DNA of 64,000 nt, taken from NCBI RefSeq assembly GCF_022201045.2, contig NC_068562.1, positions 8,042,001 to 8,106,000 of the forward strand, written 5' to 3'. The DNA comes from Citrus sinensis. Its lineage: Eukaryota > Streptophyta > Magnoliopsida > Sapindales > Rutaceae. The notes below the pieces were generated by a model that saw nothing but the letters and a program-made list of their open reading frames with translations, was not told the origin of the DNA and ran no database searches. Position 1 is the stretch's first letter. Each line of letters starts with the position of its first letter. Positions 11,671-21,770 of this stretch are shown piece by piece. Made by a program: the position numbers and the translations under genes.

Positions 11671-12155
11671 AATACAATATTTCTCACATCATTACACGAT
11701 ATCTTTCCTTAATCCTTTATAAAATTATTATTTAGAACTAACCCTGTTACAAAATTTATTACCATACTAACAACTTATACTCAATTTGGACTAGATTATC
11801 CTTTAAAAAAGCTAAATTTGTTGCAGGCGATGGGAGTCACTACTTGTGTTGCTTGCGGGCAATGGTAGTCATCGCCTGTGTTGACTAGCTGGTGGCGGCA
11901 ATGGCTGCTATCGTGTTGGTTCCATCACTCGCATTGGTTGCAGGCGATGGCCACGTTGGCTGGTTGTGAGCGATTGAGCTACCGCCCGTGTTGATTGCTT
12001 TAAGGATCATTTAGTCCAAAATAGGTATATATGACTAATATGGTAAGAAACTTTGTAACATGGTCAGTGTTGACAATGATTTTATGAAAATGACTAGATA
12101 TGTAAATTTTCCCACAATATTTCTCATATCATTATACATATTTTTCCTTTAAAAA
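11671..12155. mobile_element. foldback element flanked by a roughly 40-bp direct repeat
   Basis: An arm at 11737-11806 (CTAACCCTGTTACAAAATTT...) is repeated inverted at about 11998-12070 (...AAACTTTGTAACATGGTCAG). Between the arms is a GC-rich core with several GCAGGCGATGG copies. Outside, ACAATATTTCTCAYATCATTA occurs directly at 11671 and again at 12111. There is no ORF. The class is unknown. Confidence 0.5.
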
Positions 12156-12285
12156 TCCTTTTTAGTAGTTCAGAGCATTGAAAACATTGTTTACAACCCC
12201 ATAAATATCGTTTACAGTGTTGTAAACTCCACATTCACACCTCAACATGACTCGGAGATATATAGAAACATGCTTGGTTTCTTAC

Positions 12286-13088
12286 CTTGATTATAGTCGT
12301 TAGATTGCCTATGACCATATCCACATATTGTTTCTTGGAGTATAATGACTGGAGCACGCTTGAGTTTGTGGTTAAAGCGACAAAGTAATCGTTGCCTCCA
12401 CCATCAATTAAATAAAAAGCATTTGATGCCAGTGTTTTCGCTGCTGCATCACCTGGTTTCTTCTTTAGTTGCTCCTCCACTATCTTGAAATTACTTAGCT
12501 GGGTTTGAAGGTCTATCACCTACAATGAAAATGGGGAGGAAAGAAAATTAAGAAAAGTTGATAAATAAATTCCACTAATTTTTTGAACAATGCTTAACCA
12601 ACAAGATCACTAACCAGTCCTTGATGGGTTTCAGTCAGAGCATCGGCTCCGCTTGATGCAAAGTTCACCCCATGTGTAATTCTTGGTTTGTGGATGGCAA
12701 AAATGTTGGAATCAATGGTAACCCTGAAAACTCAGCTGGAATTAGTAGAGTTGAAAGAAAATAGTTACTGATCAGTCCCAATGATTTGAGTGTGTATATA
12801 TATATATATATATTGCATACCTATAAAATCTGGAATTATTCGTCCATCAGAAAATCTGCCAGTCGGATATTTGAAAAAGGTTTCACCATAAGGCAAGAAA
12901 TTTGCCTGAAAATTGGTAGTGGTATTAATGTAGTTATTATTTCCGGCATCAAATAGTGAGTCACTGAAGATGAATAATGCCACGTGTTTTTCCAGCAATG
13001 GCGGCGACGAGCGAGTGTGGCCGGTAATGAGAAGGCATGAGAATATAATTTCCAAGAAACAGATCACAAGGAGCCTTAATCTTGTCAT
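12286..13088 (-). pseudogene. GDSL esterase/lipase pseudogene (exons 1-3 only)
   Basis: Exon 1 is 13088-12821, exon 2 is 12735-12615 and exon 3 is 12519-12286, with normal GT-AG borders. Exon 2 is 1 bp shorter than in the intact neighbour at 8129-9940. The loss falls near GAATTACACATGG and brings TGA into frame four codons on. The block I motif reads FIFSDSLFDAG, so the Gly before the nucleophile triad is Ser. Exons 4 and 5, which carry the Asp-His pair, are absent: nothing like them was found down to 9950. A non-functional tandem duplicate fits best. An alternative upstream Met at 13130 extends the frame but does not match the paralogue start. Confidence 0.88.
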
Positions 13089-13487
13089 ATTGCTGGTATT
13101 AATTTTTTCGTTTAATGCTTGCTTTCTCATCTACTTAATTTGCACTGCTGTTTAACAAGAAAGAATTTCTAAAGTAGTCAATCAAATTCCAAACAGATGG
13201 CTGCTTGACTTAAAACAGAAGACTTGGTGCATTCTTTTCAGGAAAATTATAGACTGCAAGAAAATTTCTAAGGCGGCCAGGCCAAGTACTCTCATGAAAA
13301 TGGAAAAATTTGCACGTGTACAGCAACTGGATACATTGAGCCCTGACAAATAAGAATTACTGATGCTAATGAATACAGTTCAAAAAACAGCTTCAATTGA
13401 ATTTGATTCTGTCTTCCAAAGAATAGAAGCATGTAATAGAACAGAGTAAAATTCAACTTGATTTCCTATATATAAGTGAAATAGTCT

Positions 13488-16400
13488 CTATACATAACGA
13501 ATTTGGAATAGTTTCTTGAGATTATAAGGCCCAATGACGTGAGAATTCCTTGCTCCATTCCACATTTCCCTTGCCAATTGCTTGTTAGCCATTTCAGTTA
13601 GATGAATTGAGTCCCAATACACGTATTCATTTGGATTCTCACATAGCTCAAATTCTTTCACTGGCCTCTTCCCACCGCAGCTAAGCACCCCTCTAAATTG
13701 TCCAGTCCCACAGCATGCCGCCTTTCCTTCCTTGAATCCTTCATTATCATAGTTTCCAATTTTCCATTCAAATAAAAAGAAGGGCATTTCTACAATAAAT
13801 GACTTTTGGTACAACATCTCCAACTCTCAATCTATAAGACTAAAACCCCAAATTTTATATTATACTTACAATTTTATACATGTTGTTGACCACTCAAATT
13901 TTCATGTACTGTAGATAATATATTATAAGTTGCAAGTTAAAAAAACGAAAACTTGGGAGGTTAGTAACAAAACACTTGAGGTTTTTTTGAGTAAAATAAA
14001 TAAAAGCAGGGCTTCACATTAAATATTGGCTATATTTTAATCATGCTACTACTACAAGAAACAAATTAGAAATAAAATAACATAAAATAAACAAATGAAA
14101 GTGTAATGACATACCATATTTGAAGGGGTGATTGATTCTTTTTCTTAGACTGCTATTCAAGTCAAAGAGTGAATACTTGAATCCTTTTAACTGTTTTTGT
14201 AAATCAAAGAGTTGCTTAGAAAGAGCTTCGTTATGCAATTTTGCTAGCGATGTAGCTTTTTCTAAGCAGCTACCATTTTTTTCTGTATTCATTATTCTCA
14301 TTACTGGAAGACAACCCAGGTCAGGGACATTCATGAATGCAAATTTCCTGCCACCCGTCTTATAAATTTCCTGAGAAAATCAATAATAACACGCATAAGT
14401 TTAAACATTAGTCAGATTTCATACTCGATTACATTGTCAAAAGATCTAGTCTTTTTAAAAATATATATTCGAAAGCAAAATTACTTACTTTGATGACTGT
14501 TGTTAGGTTGCCAATCACCATCCCAACATGATTGCTCTCTGAGAAAGAGTTTAGTATAGTGAAGCCCTTGGTCAGGAGAATTTTAGCATAGTAATCATTG
14601 CTTCCAATGCTAAACAAATAGACACCTCTTGAAATTCTCATCCTGCCTTCATCATTGCCTAATTTTTCTCTCAACCAACTCTCTACTTTCTTATAGTAGC
14701 TAAGTTGAGTTTTGAGACTAATCACCTGGTTAAAAAGTTAAAAAAACAAAAAATCACTTGATGTTTAACTTTTGATAAATTAGATGTAAAGGGTGATTAG
14801 AATGCCATTAAGAATTTGGGCCTCATTTGAAGTAATGACAAATCGATTAATCAAGAATGAACTGTGGTAGTTGACTAGTTGTGGACCCAGATATTGGGCA
14901 CGTCCAACCAAAATAAAGTAACAATGTCTCCGGCTAAGCTCACATATAGCCCACAGAATTTGGGTCAACAAAATTGCCACATATACCACAAAAGTCGTGC
15001 TCTTTTATTTTACTTTTTCTCTACTCTTTCTATTAGTTGTTTGGATCACAGGATGCTTAGATAAAAAATTTGGGATGTGTAGCATTGCTCTTAAAGATTT
15101 ATTTTCTTTCCTTGATTCTTGACATTCTCAGTGTTTGTTTTTGTTTGTATCATCAACTAAACTGAGTCTTTTGAAGGAATATGTAAGCTATTGCCTTGTA
15201 TTTCATAACTGATCACTCATATTTTTGTCGACCATATTATCTTGTGTCATTGTCACAAAATATTAAGTTTCTCATCCTAAGGTGATATAAAATTTCTCAC
15301 TACATCTCATGAGTTATAAAATTTCATCCCAAAAAATTTCATCCCATATTAATCGGTTTATACTGAATTAGAATTTTTCACCTAAATTCTTAACTTGAAA
15401 CATTGAATTTCAAGCTCTATCGATTATTTACTAGAATTTATCTAGACGTGAGCATTTTAACTGAACGGACTCATCCTAAACCTAAGAATTAGTTCATGAT
15501 GTATTCTAGTTCAATTAAAAAAAAATTAAAACCGGAAAAAAATACAAAGAAATTTGATAAACCAAATCAAAATTGCAAGTTAGGTCTCATGCCTCTTGTA
15601 AAATTTATGTAAAGCTTTTAAGAAAGTTTTAAGTCCTATCAATGTAGATAGCTTCTTTTATTAGATTATTAATTTACCATACATGACTCTTAAAAAATCA
15701 TGTAAGAATAAATACACACGACAAAATAATCTAATAGCTAGATGGGAGAGTATGCACTTGGAGCACCCAATATTTTTTTGAAGGATTAACAAACAAATAG
15801 GTTACATGAGTTCTACCCTGTATATGCACGTAATGTATACATTCCCTTGCAAGATGCCTAGTATGAAAGCTAGAGTACATGTGAGTATGCAAATGATAAC
15901 AACAGTAATTTCATTTCAAAAATGTGAACTATACATATGTGCACACACACTTACATCTCCTTGAAAAGTTTCAACAAGAGCACCTGCTCCAGCTGATGCG
16001 AAATTCACCCCACTGTAGTAGTATCCACGATTAATAATGCCCGGTTGAAGAAAAGGTGGGATCAATGGCAAGTTAGCATATTCAGCTGAAAATATTTTTC
16101 AAAAAAACGACAACAAGATATAGCACAAAAGAAAGATTACATTACATTACATTATTAAATAATAGTTGGTTAACCAAAAAAAAAAAAATTGTACAACCAA
16201 CAAATAAAGACATAACAAAAAGATTTGCAAAATCAAAACCTCACCCATGAAGTCCGATACCAAACGGCCATCGGAAAATCTTCCGGTGGGGTACTTGAAG
16301 AAGGTTTCTCCATAAGGCCAAAAGTTTGCTTGGTCAAGAGTTGTTGTGTTGATGTAATTGTTGTTCCCCGCATCCAAAATTGAGTCGCCAAAGATGAACA

Positions 16401-16530
16401 GGCTCGCTACAAGTTTCTTCTTTGGCAGCTTGGATTGATCAGCTTCGCAAGTTGTTGAAATGAGAACTACAACAAGAAAGGTTACGATGGTGAAGAAGTA
16501 GGAGCAGAGAGAGCTTGGCCTTGCCATCAC
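13488..16530 (-). CDS. GDSL esterase/lipase, GLIP1-5 type
   Basis: Exons by eye: 16530-16245, 16085-15955, 14725-14489, 14370-14115 and 13738-13488, giving 386 residues in frame. Intron 2 (14726-15954) is 1.23 kb, much longer than in the paralogues. Signal peptide: residues about 10-30. Block I FIFGDSILDAG holds Ser50, block II GVNFASAGAG lies in exon 2, block III GSNDY holds Asn182, and block V DSIH gives Asp346 and His349. All catalytic residues are present. This is the most diverged member of the cluster (it has NVPDLGCLP where the others have NLGP or NLCP), so it probably split off earliest. It is predicted to be a secreted esterase or lipase. A TATA-like TTATATAT lies on the minus strand at 16658-16665, about 130 bp before the ATG. 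Confidence 0.9.
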
Positions 16531-16657
16531 TGCTGGGTCAATTAATTTCTTCAGGCAATATGTTCACATTACACACAACACAACGTGCAATGCGCAAATG
16601 GCCCCATATTAAGTGCTAACTCTGTCTCTCTTTCCTTTTTGAGTTTGACTGAACTAC

Positions 16658-16665
16658 ATATATAA
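16658..16665 (-). promoter_or_regulatory. possible TATA box of the 13488-16530 GDSL gene
   Basis: TTATATAT on the minus strand, about 130 bp upstream of the start codon. A W-box core TTGACT lies beside it at 16645-16650 on the plus strand, which may be chance. Confidence 0.4.
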
Positions 16666-16697
16666 CTAATTAAGCTTTTGTATGACAATATTAAGAT

Positions 16698-16949
16698 CTT
16701 ATTTGATATTTATATACTGTAACTTTCAAGATAAAGTATTTGAGAAAAAAATTGTAATTATAAAATAAAAGTTAATGGTGTTTAATAAATATGACTTTCA
16801 AAAAATAATTTTAATAAAATAATAAATATATTATAAAAAATTTTCATTATACAAGTGGTGGATTAAATCAACTTAATTTTCAAGTCACAACAATTCGTAT
16901 TGACAAAAAAATTTTAAGTTACAATTAACTAATCTCAATACCAAAACAG
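16698..16949. mobile_element. MITE-like element (family also at 62252-62494)
   Basis: The ends are inverted: CTTATTTGATATT at the left and CTGTTTTGGTATTGAG read from the right. The interior shares CATTATACAAGTG and AAATCAACTT with the element at 62252-62494. There is no ORF, and no target duplication could be seen. Confidence 0.55.
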
Positions 16950-18594
16950 AATGTAGGTATTTTTTTTATTTAGATTTAAATAAGGTGTTAAAATTACAGG
17001 ACCTAAGTATTTTATTCATATTTAAACAAGGTGTTAAAATTAAGTCTGACCAAGAGATGAAGGGCCCTGGAATGTGCTGGCAAATTATCAAAACTATAGT
17101 TTATTATTGAGACATGCAAAAATTTGTCCAATCACATGAAGTTGCCAGATATAGACGGATTTTCTGGAACATTTTCATTTGTCAATATATGGCTAAAAAG
17201 AAAAAAAAACAGTATATACACAGATAAGAAAAGTAATTTAAAAAATTCGGCTGAAAGTTCTGGAATCCGAAGAACTGCAAGCTGATTCAAAATGTGAAAG
17301 CTGCAAGGCAGAAAAAGTAATTTTTATAGCGGCATATACATTTGATTTGGTAATTATATACAACTGTATGGTTGAATTTAACAGCCGATTGATAGAAAGT
17401 TTGCATATAATATTAAAGTCTGTGATTGACTTTGTATTTTTTTTTCCTTAATTTTCTCAAGAAAGGCGTAGGAAGAATCATATCGTTTTAGTGACATATT
17501 CAAAAGGGTTTTAATTTTTCTTATAAAATAAACCAAATTGTAGACCGACTTAGATTAAAATGGAAAAAAATATCCCATGCATATTAGTTTCAGTTCCCTA
17601 CATATCCCTAATCCACATATATTCAACTATATTAATATTTTAATCGGTATATAAATAATTTACTTGAAGATCCTTTGATATGGGACTAACTTATACATAA
17701 AATGCCTGTCATGTCATATAATGGAAAATAAATAATGTCGTCTCTGTGACAGGATTGCCAATGCAATGCTCTTAGCGTGCGTTATGCATCATTTATAGTA
17801 CTTGGTTGCGAAGGCCGGCTAGTGATGCTTACCGCCAAAGCATTAAACACGGCTAAAAATTAATTCATTAATGGACAGTTAAGATTTTACAGTGATTTAA
17901 TTGTGTCTCCAAAGAAGTAATAAGTGTGTGTACGAAGATACTAGCTTTATGCTTTGGTTGGTAGCAAGTCTTACAAAGAGTTTTAAGGACTAATTCTTTT
18001 CATGTCACCTTCAATTAGGTGTTCAGACCAATAATCACCACCGCCCCTACCCGTAAAAAGATGGGGAAGATAGACCATAAAATTTAAATATGATTGATGT
18101 GCATCACCTTAAGTCTTTTCATTTTTCTACTACTTATCAAATTCTTTGCTATAAGGTTGTTAATTTATTAGCTATTCTTTTGCCCAGCTATGAAAAATCT
18201 CAAGTGTTGGTGAGGATTCTGCTTGGTTGGTTCCCAAATTAATTTAGCATTAGCAGCATATATGCCGTATCAAATTAGCACATATATAAAAGTAGGTTCT
18301 ATAACATGATTTGTGTATTTGGGGGCTGCATAAGATTCAATGTTAGGATTTTAAGGGTGAAAATTGCATTTGGTAAGAGCGGTATTATCTTGTGTAATTA
18401 CTAATTAGGCATTTGTAACGTGATCCTCAACTTGAGTCTGACAGCTATTTTGGCAAAACCTTTGTGAATTATATTTGATTTGAAAGGTTATGCCGGTACC
18501 ATTGTCCATATTTATGACTTTTCCTTATCTTATTTGCAGTAAAAGTAGAGAGGACGGTGGAGGAAGAAGAGAGAGCATTGTGGTGACACAGTTA
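16950..18594. other. intergenic DNA, no gene seen
   Basis: AT-rich sequence between the GDSL cluster and the LEA_2 gene. The open frames are short and lack family motifs. A duplicated phrase (GGTGTTAAAATTA at 16983 and 17031) marks a small direct repeat. Confidence 0.5.
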
Positions 18595-18952
18595 GGTGAA
18601 TTAACAGATTTTTTTTTTTTAAGTCTGTTATACATAGATATTACTGACATTACATCAGACATTATAATTAATATTTACAATCATACTATATAATTGGGAC
18701 CACCATTATACATTGACACACTGAAGTATATGCCCAGATATTTTAAATCCTCATTAATATTCGAGGGGTGCCTGCTCCACTCACATTTCGTAAGGGGGAG
18801 ACTGTCTCCACTCAATTAATTGATAATTGAGGAAGAACTGAAACTAACCTCCATAATGCTCTTATGGAAACCTTGAACCCTTGCACTCAACATTGTAAGT
18901 GTAAGGTTTCTCTCATTAGACCAAAGGCCAATTGGTGGTGAATTAGCAGATT
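18595..18952 (-). mobile_element. tRNA-derived SINE with 16-bp target duplication
   Basis: The body is 18611-18936 on the minus strand. The tail is a poly-T run on the plus strand (18609-18620). The head, read on the minus strand, begins ACCAATTGGCCTTTGG and has a B-box-like GGGTTCAAGGTTTCC. GGTGAATTARCAGATT flanks the element at 18595-18610 and 18937-18952 with one mismatch. A related copy sits at 42073-42337. Confidence 0.8.
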
Positions 18953-19103
18953 GAAGTGCGGCAAAAAGGAAAATTCAAATTCTCTGGTGTTAAATCAAGC
19001 CAATGAAAGTGACAAATTAACCACAGCTGCTGCCATACGGTGATGAAAGGCCAGCACTGATGAACGGTCATACAAGTTTAGGCAAGCAGGTTAATTTGGC
19101 CAA

Positions 19104-19171
19104 AAAAATAAAAAAATAAAAAATAAAAAATAAAAAATAAAAAATAAAAAATAAAAAATAAAAAATAAAAA
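19104..19171 (+). repeat. (AAAAAT)n microsatellite
   Basis: About ten near-perfect AAAAAT hexamers lie just downstream (3') of the LEA_2 gene. Confidence 0.85.
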
Positions 19172-19304
19172 GTAAAATAGGTCCTTTTTTTTGGGCCCCT
19201 CTTTAAATTATTAGTCCTTGCTGAATAGACAGAGTCCCATAAATCATTATCACTCTGCTCATATGTAGACAGCTGTGTCACATTTGTTGAAGAGGGATTT
19301 GGAA

Positions 19305-20155
19305 TTAATTGGAAGAGATGTCTGCAAAGTAAAAGCAATTCTGAATTATGATATGATCATTCATAGGTAGGCAAGCAGTTTCGGGAAACAAGAGATTAAG
19401 AAAAGGAAATGAAACAGAACTTACGTACATTATGAATTCGAGCTGCTCTTGCGGTGTGAATTTCACTTATGAATACAAGTTGTTTGTTGTCAATATTTGA
19501 GTAACACTCCAAGAGAACCTGCAAATTAAGAACGATGTAGAAGAGTTAAAAAGAAGTATAGGCATCTATCTATTGCAGATAAGAATGAGAGTAAAGCAAC
19601 CTTGATTTTCGGCATGGTTATATGAAATAGCTGCAGCTTCACGCCAATATCACCCACTAATTTGACTTTAACAACATTTTTTATCGAGTCATCCTCTGAT
19701 AAATCCCCAGACATCACTTGGTTAACGTTCATGCAGTGGATCAAAACGCGCGTTGCCACATTGATGTTCTTACTATGAGCTGGTTGATTGAATCCTGGTA
19801 CTCTTATTACCCCTACAGGAAGTTCATCCATGTAAACGTGGAGCCTTGCAGGGCTAATTTTGATTCCAAACTTGTTAGGATTTTGAGCATTTAGGATCAA
19901 AGAGACAACAGATGAAACGAACAGGGTTGAATTTGAAAGCGTGTTGAGATCAAAAGAAACCACTCTTAAAGTTTCAATAGAGAAACCGGGCTTTTGAGCC
20001 TTAACAATGAAAATGACAATGGATGTAACCAATATCACTATGGAGACAACAAACAGAAACAAAATGAAAATAAACAAACTGCAGCTCTTGAAAGAATATG
20101 CATGGCTGGTTTTTGGGCTACATAAATTATCTGAATCATGTCTTGTGTCACCCAT
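19305..20155 (-). CDS. LEA_2 / NDR1-HIN1-like (NHL) membrane protein
   Basis: Proposed exons: 20155-19601, 19518-19425 and 19321-19305, giving 221 residues. A cytosolic N-terminus (1-25) precedes one transmembrane helix (about 26-51). An LEA_2 beta-sandwich region follows (about 75-185) with NAQNPNKFGIKI and the PVGVIRVPGFNQP loop. Exon 1 ends at Lys185 (MPKIK, then GTTGC). Exon 2 restores the family pattern as VLLECYSNID. The last intron uses a strong GTAAGT donor, and exon 3 gives only VHISSN and a stop, so the 3' end is the least certain part. Reading through that donor would add 11 other residues. Relatives are single-pass plasma-membrane proteins, some linked to defence. The function here is unknown. 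Confidence 0.72.
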
Positions 20156-21770
20156 GAATGGCCTTCATGTTTGAGCTTTATCCGTAATAATTTAACTGTT
20201 AATGATATCTTTTGGCAGATTTAAGGGAACTGCTTCAGAAAGAAGCAGGAATAATTTGATGTTTTCCTTTGCCCCGTAGTCTCTTTTATTCCTTTCTTAA
20301 ACCCGGCATTGATGCCTTTCAATGCAACTTTCTGCAGAAAGGAATGACTTCTTTCTTCACATGGATTATATTCCTCTTGTTAAGAGTTAGAAATTTCCTC
20401 TTTCTCCAAATCTAATTATCAGATAACACAGATCTGCGGCCCTAAGAAAAAAGAAGAAATCACTAGTTACAGCAGTCACGATACCATTCTGCTGTAGTAA
20501 AAAAAAACTTAGTGATAGATACTTTTTTGGCGTATTAAGAAAGAATCGAGAGCTCTTAGACTTAGAGGTCCCCCTCCTAGGCCTTGACACTAAGCTTGGC
20601 CAGAAATACATGTGATGCAACCATGGTCGGTCAGTTGTCACACAAAGCCCCCAGCAAGGGGCCTCTGCTACTAGCTAAAGAATTGCTGCCCCACAGCTGA
20701 AGGACCCTCAACGCGGGTAAACCTTTACCTTTTTGCTTGTTCTTTTGCCTATTCTCCTCAATTGAGTATTATTTACGCCCCCGGCTTGCGGTAGTTAGTG
20801 CAAGGCCAAGGAGGTTCATTTTCCTAGGTGTTGCCATCTCCCAAGAACCGTAAAAGATACCTAGAATGGACGCATGGACGCCCATTACACGTATCGGCCT
20901 GACCACACTCGCACGTGGCAACAGCCAATGACACACCTCACGTGTGCTGATGATGAATTATTGGGACATCTTGACGCGGCTACCCATGACTGCATAGTTT
21001 ATCGTGACAGCATATGCCTTCATGTGATACCAGCCTCAGTAAAATATTAAAATATTAAAATATTATAAAGCATACACGTCTTCATAATTATAATACGAAT
21101 ATCTGCAGAGAGAAATGATCAAAGATTGTCCCCTTTCGACTCCCATTCATTGTAGATGTAGCGAAAACCAAAAGAAGTTCCAAATTTTAAATACAAAATT
21201 TGAAGGAAAAACGAATACTTTGTGGCACCCAAAAGGGAAAAATATGGAATGAGTCGAATGCTCATCCGGTTTCCATCTTCAAGCCGACAAGCTCAAAGAC
21301 TATCCACAGAAGAGAATAAATAGATAATAACATATTGGCGGCCTGTGGTTAGGCAATCACAAAGACCATGAAAGAAGCAAATTAACAAGGATTACAATCA
21401 TCCGGTTCAGTTTTTGATCACAAATCACACATAATCATCCATACAGTCACTAGATTGCAAAATGTTCAAAATGTTTCAAGTCTCATAGGTTAAAAGGAAC
21501 CTAAACACCTATATACTAAGAATCTACTGAAAGCTCCTGAGAGCAATCTCCACACATGGCTTGGCTTAAGCATGTCCAACAATTAAGCACTGCATCTCCA
21601 ACACAGATAGACAACCAGTCCTCAAAGCTGCAAGAATGAGAAAGCAAGAAACAGAGTGAATAAACATTAAAACAGATCCAAGAGAGCTAAAATCTGACAA
21701 AAAATCAGAAAGTGAGAACTCACTAACATATAGCCTTATTTACAAAACTAGCAAGCACATGAAAGTTTGC
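20156..21770. other. intergenic DNA with a GC-richer block
   Basis: About 20560-21020 is richer in GC than its surroundings and has palindromic ends of short words (GCCCCCAGC...GGGGCC). It may be an LTR or other repeat remnant, but no partner occurs in this window. The right part (21500-21770) should be the 3' UTR of the ERF gene. Confidence 0.4.

Noticed and set aside
18490-18693. 67-codon plus-strand frame
   Set aside because: Half of it is SINE tail and SINE body sequence.
20560-21020. Solo LTR
   Set aside because: GC content and length fit, but no TG...CA ends with target duplication could be fixed and there is no second copy in the window.
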